DNA from: AC-32 sp963772975
GTDB lineage: Bacteria; Actinomycetota; Thermoleophilia; Gaiellales; Gaiellaceae
Assembly: GCA_963772975.1 (NCBI GenBank)
Contig: CAVYZH010000010.1
Span: forward strand, 744,001 to 808,000
Direction: 5' to 3'
DNA length: 64,000 bases
The notes beneath the pieces are model-generated. The model was not told the DNA's origin and did no database searches. It saw only the letters and a program-made list of their open reading frames with translations. Positions 53,465 through 62,248 of this stretch are shown here, piece after piece. Made by a program: the position numbers and the translations under genes. How positions within the stretch are numbered: the stretch's first letter is position 1; each line of letters opens with the position of its first letter.

Positions 53465-54406
53465 TTGGTGAGCGATAGGCGGCTCAGAGTCGGACTCGTC
53501 TTGGAGCCGACAGGCATCGACAACCCGTATAACCGCGGGGCGTACCTCGGGCTCGAGCGGGCCGTTCGGGAGCTGGGGATCCGAGGGCGGGTGCTGACAC
53601 TCGCCCCGAAGGAAGGCTACGCGCCGAGCCTCTCACTGCTCGCGCGACAGAAGTACGACCTCGTCATCGGAACCAACTTTGCCGCACCCGCGATCGACAG
53701 AGTCGCCACCGGGTTTCCCGAAACGACGTTCGCGATCATCGACGTCGCCCACGACGATCTGGCGCATCGCCCGAAGAACGTCGTCGGCCTCGTGTTCAGG
53801 GAAGAGCAAGCCGGGTATCTGGCGGGTCACCTAGCTGCGCTCGCGCTGACGCTCTCGCCCGGGGAGGAGGTGATCAGCTCGGTCGGCGGCCGGCGGGTGC
53901 CGGCGGTCGAGCGGTTCATCGCCGGCTACCAGGCAGGCGCGCGCGGAGCCAATCCTCGCGTCACGACGTTGAACGGCTATACCGACAGCTTCCTCGACCC
54001 GGTGAAAGGCAGGTCGGTCGCGCTGAGCCAGATCGCGAAGGGATCGCGAGTCGTCTTCCAGGTCGCCAGCTACTGCGGCCATGGGGCGCTGGCGGCGGCA
54101 AGCGAGCGCGGAATCTGGGGGATCGGAGTCGATGTCGACCAATCCCATCTGGGCCGGCACATACTGACGAGCGCGGTGAAGAGGATGGACGTGGCCGTGT
54201 TCGACACGATCGAGGAGCTCGCGCGCGGGACGCTCCAGACCGGTCGCACCTCCCGCTTCTCCCTCCGAAATGACGGTGTCGGCCTCGGCACGATCAGCGC
54301 GGCGGTGCCGCACTCGCTCAAGGCCGAGATCGAGGACGTCAGGGCCGAGATCGTCGCCGGGAAGATCTCGATCGCGAGCTCGGTTACAGACCGCTCTCGT
54401 CCATAG
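53465..54406 (+). CDS. BMP-family (Bmp/Med-type) periplasmic-binding-fold protein without signal peptide
   Basis: The 313-residue protein starts VSDRRLRVGLVLEPTGIDNP and has YDLVIGTNFAAPAIDRVATG, FREEQAGYLAGHLAAL and GIGVDVDQSHLG, the marks of the PnrA/Bmp nucleoside-binding family. It lacks a signal peptide or lipobox, so it may act in the cytoplasm as a sensor or be a part split from a larger protein. TTG 53465 or GTG 53468 starts it. Its end overlaps the convergent SARP gene by 23 nt. Confidence 0.8.
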   Translation: MVSDRRLRVGLVLEPTGIDNPYNRGAYLGLERAVRELGIRGRVLTLAPKEGYAPSLSLLARQKYDLVIGTNFAAPAIDRVATGFPETTFAIIDVAHDDLAHRPKNVVGLVFREEQAGYLAGHLAALALTLSPGEEVISSVGGRRVPAVERFIAGYQAGARGANPRVTTLNGYTDSFLDPVKGRSVALSQIAKGSRVVFQVASYCGHGALAAASERGIWGIGVDVDQSHLGRHILTSAVKRMDVAVFDTIEELARGTLQTGRTSRFSLRNDGVGLGTISAAVPHSLKAEIEDVRAEIVAGKISIASSVTDRSRP

Positions 54407-56051
54407 CGCTCTCGCTCTGTATCGAAACCCAGAGGGTCCCGTCGCAGGAGGCCACGTCGGTCGGCGCGTGGCCAACCGGAACGAGGCCCGCAACCCGACC
54501 GTCCTGCGGATCCATCTGGACGACGGTGCCGTCAGCGTTGTTGGCTGCGAACACCGCTTCATCCGTCGCGCACAGGCCCACGAGCCCTGTGCCAACCGGG
54601 GTTGTCTGAGTCACCGTTCCCGTGTCCGGGTTGATGCGCCAGACCTGGCCTCGCGAGTCAGAGACCCAGACAGCCTGCTTCCCGGCCGTCAACGCGACGG
54701 GGTATCCGATGGGCACCTCGGTCGTGGGCGTGTTCGTGTGCGGCTCGATGCGCAAGGCCCGCTCGGCGGTCGTCCCCACCCACAGTGCCTCCTCGCCGAG
54801 CGCCACGCAGACCGGTACACGGCCGACGTCGATGATCGCGGAGGGCTCGTTCGTCGCCGGGTCGATGCGGAGCACGTGGTGAGGACCCGCGGCGATCCAG
54901 ACGGAATCGTCATCGGCAGCGACCGCGTAGGTCGGGTTCCAGGCGAGTTCGCTCGAGCCCCTCAAGTCGATCGTCTCGACGACGGCGTCGGTGCTGGGAT
55001 CGATGCGCGAGACTGTGCCGTCGCTCCCGTTGGCCACCCAGACCGCATCGGTTGCGACGGCGAGGTCGATCGCCGGTGCTCCGATTCCGATCGTCCTGAT
55101 GACTTCGCGGCGATCCGGATCGACGCGAGAGACCGTTCCATCGTCTGCGTTGGCGACCCAGACCGAGCCGTGCCCGATCGCGACGGCGACAGGCCTTCGG
55201 CCCACGGGCACGTGGCCCACGACCCGGGAGCGCTGCAGGTCGATCACAGCGACCGAGTCGGGAGGAACAGGCGCCTCAGTGTGTGACGACGCTCGGCGAC
55301 GCTGTGCGACAGAGGGTCGTTTGACCCCGGCGACTACCGGCGACTCGAGCGACGGATCGTGGTTGAGGATGGCTCTCTCGAGGCGTTGGAGCTCATCGTC
55401 CGGCTTGAGCCCGAGCTCCTCGTCCAACAACCGCCGGCCCGTGCGGTAGACCTCGAGCGCGTCTGCCTGGCGGCCGCAGCGATAGAAGGCCAGCATCAGC
55501 TGGCCGCGTAGGCGTTCCCGCAGTGGCTGCTCGCGCACGAGCCCCTCGAGCTCGGGTACGAGCTGCGCGTGCTCGCCGCGAGCCAGGTCGCCGTCGATCC
55601 GCTGCTCGAAGACGGCCAACCGCTGTTCCTCGAGCCGTACCCGCTCGGCGCCGGCGAGCGAGCCGTCGAGATCTGCCAAAAGCGGTCCCCGCCAGAGCGC
55701 GAGCGCCTCGCGCAAGACGTCGAGGTCTCGACCGTCGGCGGCGATCAGCTGCTCGAATCGATCGAGGTCGAGCTCGCCCGGCTCGACACGAACAAGGTAG
55801 CCCGGCGCCTGCGTGACGATCCGTTCTCGGCCCAGCGCCTTGCGTAGCTGCGACACGTGGACCTGGAGCGCCGTCCGCGCGGTCTCGGGCGGGTCCGTCT
55901 CCCAGAGCTCGTCGATCAAGCGATCGCGGGAGACGACCCGGTTCGGGTTCAGCAGCAGCAGCGCCAGGAGGGCCCGCTGCTTGACGCCGCCGAGCCGGAT
56001 CTCCCGCCCGTCCTCGGTGACCTCGAGCGGCCCGAGGATCCGAAACTCCAC
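54384..56051 (-). CDS. SARP/BTAD regulator fused to a YVTN-type beta-propeller
   Basis: The 555-residue protein has an OmpR-like winged helix (FRILGPLEVTEDGREIRLGG, RTALQVHVSQLRKALG) and a BTAD domain (LDRFEQLIAADGRDLDVLRE, MLAFYRCGRQADALEVYRTG), up to about residue 245. From about 270 come seven or so propeller blades of the form V-x-V-A-N-x-x-D-G-T-V-S-R-V-D-P. No membrane segment joins the halves. It should bind DNA and sense through the propeller. Targets are unknown. Confidence 0.88.
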   Translation of the reverse strand: MEFRILGPLEVTEDGREIRLGGVKQRALLALLLLNPNRVVSRDRLIDELWETDPPETARTALQVHVSQLRKALGRERIVTQAPGYLVRVEPGELDLDRFEQLIAADGRDLDVLREALALWRGPLLADLDGSLAGAERVRLEEQRLAVFEQRIDGDLARGEHAQLVPELEGLVREQPLRERLRGQLMLAFYRCGRQADALEVYRTGRRLLDEELGLKPDDELQRLERAILNHDPSLESPVVAGVKRPSVAQRRRASSHTEAPVPPDSVAVIDLQRSRVVGHVPVGRRPVAVAIGHGSVWVANADDGTVSRVDPDRREVIRTIGIGAPAIDLAVATDAVWVANGSDGTVSRIDPSTDAVVETIDLRGSSELAWNPTYAVAADDDSVWIAAGPHHVLRIDPATNEPSAIIDVGRVPVCVALGEEALWVGTTAERALRIEPHTNTPTTEVPIGYPVALTAGKQAVWVSDSRGQVWRINPDTGTVTQTTPVGTGLVGLCATDEAVFAANNADGTVVQMDPQDGRVAGLVPVGHAPTDVASCDGTLWVSIQSESAMDESGL

Positions 56052-56163
56052 TCGGCCTCGCCTCCTTTAGCGGCCCTTTAGCGCCCGCAAAGCCTGGTTT
56101 TAGCCGTTTGTCGTTTCCTTGGCAAATGGCCGCATGAGGCGGCCGCGGACAAGGAGGCAAGAG

Positions 56164-56589
56164 ATGATCACTTCGACCAACACGCGCAGGCTCGCCATCG
56201 CCGTCGCCGTCTTCGCCGCGTTCCTCTGCTTCGCGGCGGCCGTGCAGGCGCAGAAGCCCGCCGGCATGAGCAAGGCCGAGTACCGCGCGCTGACGCTTCG
56301 GAGCGAGGCGCTCAACGAGAAGTACGGCCTTGGCAAGTGGGCGAACAAGCCGCCGGCGATGAGCCCCGCGGAGTACCGCGCACTGATGCTTCGGAGCGAG
56401 GCGCTCAACGAGAAGTACGGCCTTGGCGGCTCGACCGTAAAGACGAGCTCGATCGCGCCCGCCGTCGTCGCTGGTTCCGGATTCGCGTGGGGCGAATTCG
56501 GCATCGGCGCCGCCTCGATGCTCGGCGTCGTCCTCGCGGGCGCCGGCGTCTTCTTCGGAAGCGCCACGGCCGCGGTTCGCTGCGCGTAA
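56164..56589 (+). CDS. exported protein with tandem EALNEKYGLG repeats
   Basis: The 141-residue precursor has a signal peptide (LAIAVAVFAAFLCFAAAVQA), then two copies of a 31-residue unit ending LRSEALNEKYGLG, and a C-terminal hydrophobic segment (FGIGAASMLGVVLAGAGVFF) that could anchor it. AAGGAGG precedes ATG 56164. It is monocistronic and ends before a strong hairpin. The repeat is a peptide or surface-binding motif by guess only. Confidence 0.75.
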   Translation: MITSTNTRRLAIAVAVFAAFLCFAAAVQAQKPAGMSKAEYRALTLRSEALNEKYGLGKWANKPPAMSPAEYRALMLRSEALNEKYGLGGSTVKTSSIAPAVVAGSGFAWGEFGIGAASMLGVVLAGAGVFFGSATAAVRCA

Positions 56590-56611
56590 ACAGCTCCTCA
56601 TGACCCGGGGA

Positions 56612-56651
56612 GGCGCCGGCCCCCGGCCGCTGAGTCGCCGGGGCCGGCGCC
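56612..56651. terminator. bidirectional hairpin between the repeat-protein gene and selB
   Basis: GGCGCCGGCCCC pairs perfectly with GGGGCCGGCGCC over 16 nt. It lies between the ends of two convergent genes and could stop both. Confidence 0.65.
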
Positions 56652-56690
56652 GCTCTACGCCTAGCCGAGCGCTGAGACGGCCATGTCTAG

Positions 56691-58391
56691 TCAGCGAGTC
56701 GAGCGCAGGCGCCGCTCGTCGCCGACCCGTAGCGTCAGCCCGTCGGCGTCGTAGCGCTCGAGCAGCAGCTGGGCGGTACGGCGCGAGATGCCCAGGGCGT
56801 CGCGGAAGCCGGCGAGGGTGATCGGCGAGAGCGCCGGCAGCGTCTCGCGGCCGCGCTCGTAGAGGGCCGCCGAGACGGCGAAGCCGTCGCCGACCCTCTT
56901 CAGCGTGCCGCGGTCCTCGAGGAAGCCGGCCAGGTTGCGGTCGTCGACCCGCACGAGGTCTTCCGCGGCGAGCCGGGCCTCGAGCTCGGCCGCCGCGGCC
57001 GCATGGTCGCCGAGCTGCGGCGCGGCGCCCGGCGCGTAAGCCTTGCCGTCACGGCGCTCGACGTGCAGTCGCTGCAGGACGGCCGGCGCCCAGGGCTCGT
57101 GGGGCAGCAGCTCGCCGAGGGGAATGCCCGGGTCGAGCGGCGACGAGCTCGCCCGCTCGGTGAGCCGCTCGCGGACGGCGGCGCGCTGCTCCTCGAGCCA
57201 CTCGGGCGCGAAGAACCACTCGCCGGCGCTCTCCACCGCGGCGAGCCCCTGCGCGAGCTCGGCCGGCGCGAGCAGGCCGCGCGCCTGCAGCTCCGCTCCG
57301 GTGACCGGTGAGCGCACGATCGCGCGGACGATCGACTCCGGGTCGCCGCGCTCGAGCAGCTCCAGCCGCTGCGGCTCGAAGCGCCGCGGCGGCGATGGGT
57401 CGAGCACCGTGCCGCCGCCGATGGTCGTCTCGGTGCGCAGGACGACACGGTCGCCGCGGGCGGCGACGACCGGCTCGCGCAGTCGCAGTTGGGCATAGCG
57501 GCCCTCGCGCACGACGCGTGCGGGCACGTCGCTCGTCCCGATGTGGACGGTGAGCGCGGCCGGAAGAGGCTCGAGCTCCTCGAGCACGACGTCGAGCCGC
57601 CAGCTGACGGGATAGGCGCCCGGCTCGACGAGCACGTCTCCGCGCTGTAGTTGCGAGCGCGAGATGCCCGGCAGGTTGACCGCGACGCGCTGCCCAGCCT
57701 CGGCGCGCTCGACCTGGACGTCGTGCACCTGGACGCTGCGGGCGCGGGTGCGCAGGCCGGAGGGCTCGATGCGCAGCTCGTCGCCCGCGGCGATCGAGCC
57801 CGAGCGCAGCGTGCCCGTGACGACGGTGCCTGCACCCGGGATCGTGAACGCGCGGTCGATGTAGAGCCTTGGCCGGGCGTCGCTCGAGCGTGCAGGCACG
57901 GCAGCTGCGGCCCGGGCGAGGGCATCCCGCAGCTCCTCGAGGCCGGCACCGGTCTTGGCGCTGACCGCGACCACCTCGGCGCCGGGGACGAGCTCGCGGG
58001 CCTCGTCGAGCGCCAGCTCGAGCGTCTCGGCGTCCACGGCGTCGGCCTTGGTGACCGCGACCACGCCGCGCTTGATCCCGAGCAGGCGCAAGATCGCCAG
58101 GTGCTCGTGCGTCTGCGGCCGCGCCCCCTCGCCGGCGTCGATCACGAGCAGGAAGAGGTCGATCCCGGTCGCTCCGGCGACCATCGTGCGGACGAAGCGC
58201 TCGTGCCCCGGCACGTCCACGAGCGAGAGCTGCGTTCCGTCGGGCAGCTCGAGCGGCGCATAGCCGAGCGCGATCGAGATCCCGCGCTCACGCTCCTCCG
58301 GCAGCCGGTCGGTGTCCTTGCCCGTGAGCGCGCGGACGAGCCAGGTCTTGCCGTGATCGATGTGCCCCGCGGTGCCGACAGTCAGCGCCAT
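56691..58391 (-). CDS. selB: selenocysteine-specific elongation factor SelB
   Basis: SelB carries Sec-tRNA to the ribosome at UGA codons that bear a SECIS hairpin. The 566-residue protein has G1 GHIDHGKT (9-16), G3 DVPGHE (59-64) and G4 TKAD (114-117). Domains 2-3 follow (IPGAGTVVTGTLRSGSIAAG). Four winged helices at the C-terminus bind the SECIS, the last with ALGISRRTAQLLLERYDADG. ATG 58391 directly follows the selA stop. The full set of domains suggests that it is active. Confidence 0.96.
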   Translation of the reverse strand: MALTVGTAGHIDHGKTWLVRALTGKDTDRLPEERERGISIALGYAPLELPDGTQLSLVDVPGHERFVRTMVAGATGIDLFLLVIDAGEGARPQTHEHLAILRLLGIKRGVVAVTKADAVDAETLELALDEARELVPGAEVVAVSAKTGAGLEELRDALARAAAAVPARSSDARPRLYIDRAFTIPGAGTVVTGTLRSGSIAAGDELRIEPSGLRTRARSVQVHDVQVERAEAGQRVAVNLPGISRSQLQRGDVLVEPGAYPVSWRLDVVLEELEPLPAALTVHIGTSDVPARVVREGRYAQLRLREPVVAARGDRVVLRTETTIGGGTVLDPSPPRRFEPQRLELLERGDPESIVRAIVRSPVTGAELQARGLLAPAELAQGLAAVESAGEWFFAPEWLEEQRAAVRERLTERASSSPLDPGIPLGELLPHEPWAPAVLQRLHVERRDGKAYAPGAAPQLGDHAAAAAELEARLAAEDLVRVDDRNLAGFLEDRGTLKRVGDGFAVSAALYERGRETLPALSPITLAGFRDALGISRRTAQLLLERYDADGLTLRVGDERRLRSTR

Positions 58392-59687
58392 CTAGCGCGC
58401 CGCGAGGACCGCCGCAGCCGCCTCGTCCGCCTCGGCGTCCGTGAGCGTGCGGCAGTCGAGCAGCAGGCGACCGTCGCGGACGACGCCGACCACGGGCGGG
58501 TCGCCGGCGCGGAGTGGCTCGGCCAGCGCCTCCTCGACCGCGCACGCGAAGCTCGGCAGCTCCGCAAGCGGCAACGCGCCTCCGCCGACGCGGCCGATCG
58601 TCTCCTCGACCTCGCCGCCGACCGCCGCCGCCAGCCGCTCGGCCCGCGCATGAACGGCCTCGAGCGGCTCGTTCAGCATCCGCAGCACCGGCACTTCGCG
58701 CAGCGCCCGTTCGGGCTCGAGGTAGAGCGCCAGCGTCCCCTCCAACGCCGCCAGCGTGAGCTTGTCCGCCCGCAACGCGCGCTGGAGCGGATGCCGGCGC
58801 AGCCGCTCGACGAGCTCGGCACGGCCGACGACGATCCCCGCCTGCGGGCCGCCGAGCAGCTTGTCGCCGGAGAAGCAGACGAGGTCCGAGCCCGCGGCCA
58901 GGCTCTCGCGCGCCGACGGCTCGCCCTCGAGCTGGACGAGCACGCCCGAGCCGAGGTCGTCCACGAGGGGCAGGCCGTGTCGACCGGCGACCGCGGCCAG
59001 CTCGGCCACCGACGGCTGCTCGGTGAAGCCGACGACCCGGAAGTTCGACTGGTGCACGCGCAGCAACAGGGCTGTCTCGGGCCCGATCGCGCGCTCGTAG
59101 TCGGCGGCGCGCGTGCGGTTCGTCGTGCCGACCTCACGCAGCCGCGAGCCGGAACGGGCCAGCACGTCGGGGATCCGGAAGCCGTCGCCGATCTCGATCA
59201 GCTCGCCACGCGAGACCAGCACCTCGCGGCCCTCGGCCAGCGCGGCCAGCGCGAGCAGCACCGCGGCCGCGTTGTTGTTCACGACGAGCGCCCCTTCGGC
59301 GTCCGTCAGGCGGCGGAGAATCCCGGCCACGTGGTCCTGCCGCGAGCCGCGCCCGCCGGCCTGGAGGTCGTACTCGAGGTTCGAGTAGCCGCGCCCGACC
59401 TCGACCGTCCGCTCGAGCGCCGCCTCCGGCAGGGGCGCCCGTCCGAGGTTCGTGTGCACGATCACGCCCGTGGCATTCAGCGTGCGCCGCAGCGCGGGCG
59501 CCCGGGCCGCCGCGAGCTCGCCCAGCGCCCGCTCGACCAGGTCGCCGGGGTCATGGCCGGCCTTGATCTCTTCACGCGCGCGCGCGAGGGCCGCCCGTGC
59601 CGCCTCGACCGCCAGCGCCGGCGGCTCGCCGGCCAGCCGTTCATCCCGCGCGAGCTCGTCCACGGAGGGCAAATCGCGCAACTTCAT
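58392..59687 (-). CDS. selA: L-seryl-tRNA(Sec) selenium transferase SelA
   Basis: SelA converts Ser-tRNA(Sec) to Sec-tRNA(Sec) with selenophosphate and PLP. The 431-residue protein has NATGVIVHTNLGRAPLPEAA, VVNNNAAAVLLALAALA, VGTTNRTRAADYERAI and the PLP lysine Lys276 in FSGDKLLGGPQAG. All are typical of SelA. TAGACT ends 8 nt before ATG 59687. It leads the selA-selB operon. The selenophosphate synthetase selD is not in the window. Confidence 0.96.
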   Translation of the reverse strand: MKLRDLPSVDELARDERLAGEPPALAVEAARAALARAREEIKAGHDPGDLVERALGELAAARAPALRRTLNATGVIVHTNLGRAPLPEAALERTVEVGRGYSNLEYDLQAGGRGSRQDHVAGILRRLTDAEGALVVNNNAAAVLLALAALAEGREVLVSRGELIEIGDGFRIPDVLARSGSRLREVGTTNRTRAADYERAIGPETALLLRVHQSNFRVVGFTEQPSVAELAAVAGRHGLPLVDDLGSGVLVQLEGEPSARESLAAGSDLVCFSGDKLLGGPQAGIVVGRAELVERLRRHPLQRALRADKLTLAALEGTLALYLEPERALREVPVLRMLNEPLEAVHARAERLAAAVGGEVEETIGRVGGGALPLAELPSFACAVEEALAEPLRAGDPPVVGVVRDGRLLLDCRTLTDAEADEAAAAVLAAR

Positions 59688-59695
59688 CGAAATTC

Positions 59696-59701
59696 AGTCT
59701 A
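59696..59701 (-). promoter_or_regulatory. probable -10 box of selA-selB
   Basis: TAGACT on the minus strand ends 8 nt before the selA ATG. The two-hairpin repeat copy 3 begins one base upstream of it. Confidence 0.5.
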
Positions 59702-59702
59702 A

Positions 59703-59762
59703 GGCGCCGACTCGGCGGCGCCGACCAGCGAGGCCGCGTGGGCTTGGCCCGTGCGGCCGCCT
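59703..59762. repeat. two-hairpin repeat, copy 3
   Basis: Hairpin 1 is GGCGCCG/CGGCGCC over a 6-nt loop. Hairpin 2 is GGCCGC/GCGGCC with inner GGGC-TTG-GCCC. Base changes relative to copies 1 and 2 keep the pairing. The 3' tail of the other copies is missing. It lies between selA and the divergent surface-protein gene. Confidence 0.6.
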
Positions 59763-59783
59763 AAGTACACTCGTGCCGGGTCG

Positions 59784-60605
59784 ATGGCCGCAGGATTGTT
59801 CACCCGAGCCAAGGGCACGGCGCTCTGCGCCTGCCTGCTCGTGCTCGTCTTCGCCTCCACGAGCGGCGCGGCGGCGCGCGTCGGGATCGGGAAGATGACC
59901 GTCGCGCCGAACCGGGTCACCGCCGGTACGACCGAGAACGAGCTCAGCTTCGCCTTCACCGCCGACTCGGCGCCGCTCAAGGGCACGACCCTCGTCGACG
60001 TGCCACGCGGCTGGACGAAGCCCCAGCAGACGAGCCCGGCCGCTCCCGGCTACGTCGAGTTGCAGGCGTCGGGGTGCGTCGGCACGCGGATCGCGGGCAT
60101 CTCGAGCCGCCGGATCGTGATCACGACGCAGTGCCCGCGCCGGCACCTCTTCCGCCTGATCTATCACAAGGCCGCCGCCCCGCTGCTCTCCGCCGACGGC
60201 TTCGTCTTCCTCACGCAGACTCGGCCGTCGAGCGCCCCGAAGAAGACGCCCTTCCGACCGCTCGGCCCGCAGAAGCAGCCGGTCGTGCGCGTTCGCGGCG
60301 CCGCGCAGGCAGGGCTCTTCATCGCGGTCACGTCGGTTGCGACCGCCGGCGCGCCCTTCAGCGCGCTCGTGCGCGCGGTCGACCAGTTCGGCAACAACGC
60401 GGCCGACTACGCCGGAACGGTCACGCTCACGAGCAGCGACCCCTCGGCGACGCTGCCTCCCCCGTACGCCTACGCCTCGACCGACGCTAGCCAGCACGCG
60501 TTCACCGGGATCGTCCTCCACGCCGTCGGCACGCAGACCATGACGGCGACCGACTCGAACGGCTTCACCATCCAGAGCCCGCCGATCACGGTCTCGGCCA
60601 GCTAG
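59784..60605 (+). CDS. secreted protein with Ig-like domain
   Basis: ATG 59784 gives 273 residues with a signal peptide (GTALCACLLVLVFASTSGAA). A beta-rich N-terminal domain (GIGKMTVAPNRVTAGTTENE) contains two cysteines, and the C-terminal domain reads VDQFGNNAADYAGTVTLTSS and GTQTMTATDSNGFTI, an invasin-like Ig fold. It is likely a cell-surface protein. Its stop shares CTAG with the LOG-family gene. Confidence 0.75.
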   Translation: MAAGLFTRAKGTALCACLLVLVFASTSGAAARVGIGKMTVAPNRVTAGTTENELSFAFTADSAPLKGTTLVDVPRGWTKPQQTSPAAPGYVELQASGCVGTRIAGISSRRIVITTQCPRRHLFRLIYHKAAAPLLSADGFVFLTQTRPSSAPKKTPFRPLGPQKQPVVRVRGAAQAGLFIAVTSVATAGAPFSALVRAVDQFGNNAADYAGTVTLTSSDPSATLPPPYAYASTDASQHAFTGIVLHAVGTQTMTATDSNGFTIQSPPITVSAS

Positions 60606-61253
60606 GCCGTTACAGCCCGGAGCAGCGCGACCGCGCGCTCGGGCTCGTCGGTCAGCTCGAGCAGCTCGAGGTCCTCGGGCGAGATGAGCCCGTCGGGCAG
60701 CAACCGCCCGTGGATCCAGTCGAGCAGCGGCTGCCAGTACTCCGAGTCGAACAGGACGACCGGGAAGTGCAGCACCTTGCCGGTCTGGATCAGCGTCAGC
60801 GACTCGAACAGCTCGTCCAGCGTGCCGAAGCCGCCCGGGAAGATGACGAAGCCCTCGGCCGCCTTCACGAACATCGTCTTGCGCGCGTAGAAGTGCTTGA
60901 ACGTGAGCGAGATGTCGAGGTACGGCGTTGGAGAACTGCTCGTGCGGAAGCTCGATGTTGAAGCCGACCGAGAGCCCGCCGGCGTCGCGTGCGCCGCGGT
61001 TCGCGGCCTCCATCACGCCGGGGCCGCCGCCGGTGACGACCGCGAAGCCGGCCTCAGCGAGCAGCCGGCCGACCTCGCGCGCCTCGGCGTAGATCGGGTT
61101 GTCCTCCCGGATGCGCGCGGAGCCGAAGACCGTGATCGCCGGCCGGTCGATTCGCTCGACGGCCTCGAACCCTTCGAGGAACTCCTGGCCGATGCGTTCG
61201 GCGTCGCCGACGAGGTCGCCGTCACGGCGCTCGAGCAGGCGTCGGTCTTCCAT
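60602..61253 (-). CDS. LOG family protein (TIGR00730-type), one apparent frameshift
   Basis: LOG-type proteins are cytokinin riboside 5'-monophosphate phosphoribohydrolases or related nucleotide hydrolases. The first frame has FGSARIREDNPIYAEAREVG and VTGGGPGVMEAANRGA, with the P-G-G-x-G-T-x-x-E motif supplied by the second frame: FVIFPGGFGTLDELFESLTL. Between them ISLTFKHFYARKTMFVKAAE is intact in the second frame only. One extra base near 60925-60930 explains the 652-base length. With it removed the protein is 216 residues. Confidence 0.87.
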
Positions 61254-61255
61254 CA

Positions 61256-61417
61256 GCGCTCACCTGCCGTGAGCATCGTGCTCGCCAGCCGCGAAACGCC
61301 CGCCTCGCAAGGACGCAGGGAGCGTTCGTAGCTGGAGGCTACGGACGCGACTGAGGACGCGGCGAGGCGGAGGGTTGCAGCGCCCTGGCGAGTGCGAGGC
61401 TCGCGGTAGGGGAGCGC
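61256..61417. repeat. 162-bp imperfect inverted repeat (MITE-like or structured element)
   Basis: The whole gap between the LOG and M50 genes folds on itself. The outer arms start GCGCTCACCTGCCGTGAGC and end with its complement with a few changes. An inner CGCCTCGC/GCGAGGCG pair follows. The apex GTAGC-TGGAG-GCTAC is perfect. The arms are about 75 nt each, with a mismatched bubble in the middle. It has no coding potential. Confidence 0.6.
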
Positions 61418-61419
61418 AA

Positions 61420-62139
61420 TCAAAGTCTGTTCTGAGGAACGTGCGTGCCCCACATGCCGAGGGCGAGCAGCACGGCGAGCCCGACGTAGAGCGTCAGGAT
61501 CAGCGTCGCGTTCCCGCGGCCGGCACCCGGCAGCAGCACCGCCGCGCCGCCGTCTTGCACCGGCACCATCGGCTCGGACTTGGCCAGCCGGTACGAGCGC
61601 CAGATCGCGCCGCCGTCGAGGATCCCGATCGGGATCAGGTTGAAGAGGTTGAGGAAGAAGCCCGCGTAGGCGAGCGCGTGGAAGAGCGACGAGCCGGTGT
61701 ACGAGCCGATCCCCCAGCAGGCCACCGAGGCGAGCCCGCCGGCGGCCGGTCCCGCGAGCGCCAGGTAGGCGTTGTTCAGCGGGTTGAGCGGCGAGTTCTT
61801 GATCGCCACGTAGGCGCCGAGGAAGGGGATGAAGCGCGGGATCGAGACGTCGAGGCCCTGGCGCTTCGCCTCGACGAAGTGGCCGAGCTCGTGGATCAGG
61901 ATCAGCGCCACGAAGCCGACGCCGAACTTCCATCCCCAGATCAGCGCGTAGGCGGCGACCGAGACGAACAGGCCGAGGAACTTGAACGCGAAGACGCTGA
62001 ACTTGACCGCCAGCCCCAGCACCACTGCGATCGGGCCCCAGACCTTCTTGGCCAGGCTGCGCCACCCTGGCTCGGGGTGGATCGGCTCGTAGTCGCGGAA
62101 ATCAGGCTCGAGCTCAGGCCTGGGCGTGAGCTGGCTCAC
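61420..62139 (-). CDS. site-2 protease family (M50) membrane metalloprotease
   Basis: The 239-residue protein has several membrane segments. HELGH (in ALILIHELGHFVEAKRQG) gives two zinc ligands and the catalytic Glu, and NLIPIGILDGG gives the third ligand (Asp). No PDZ domain is seen. Such proteases cut membrane-bound regulators within the bilayer. The C-terminus has an additional hydrophobic helix (ATLILTLYVGLAVLLALGMW). It starts from ATG 62139. Confidence 0.88.
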   Translation of the reverse strand: MSQLTPRPELEPDFRDYEPIHPEPGWRSLAKKVWGPIAVVLGLAVKFSVFAFKFLGLFVSVAAYALIWGWKFGVGFVALILIHELGHFVEAKRQGLDVSIPRFIPFLGAYVAIKNSPLNPLNNAYLALAGPAAGGLASVACWGIGSYTGSSLFHALAYAGFFLNLFNLIPIGILDGGAIWRSYRLAKSEPMVPVQDGGAAVLLPGAGRGNATLILTLYVGLAVLLALGMWGTHVPQNRL

Positions 62140-62248
62140 CGGCTCATCGTAGCGGCGGAAGAACTCGTGACCAGATGCCGTCCTGTGCCCGAGACAGAAT
62201 CCCCTACCACGCCGTCAGGGGCTTACAAACAATGAAAGGACCGGTCAG

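Noticed and set aside
59694..61253. A single 519-codon protein including the LOG N-terminus
   Set aside because: After the frame change it is Arg/Asp-rich and antisense to the surface-protein gene; the true LOG C-terminus is in another frame.
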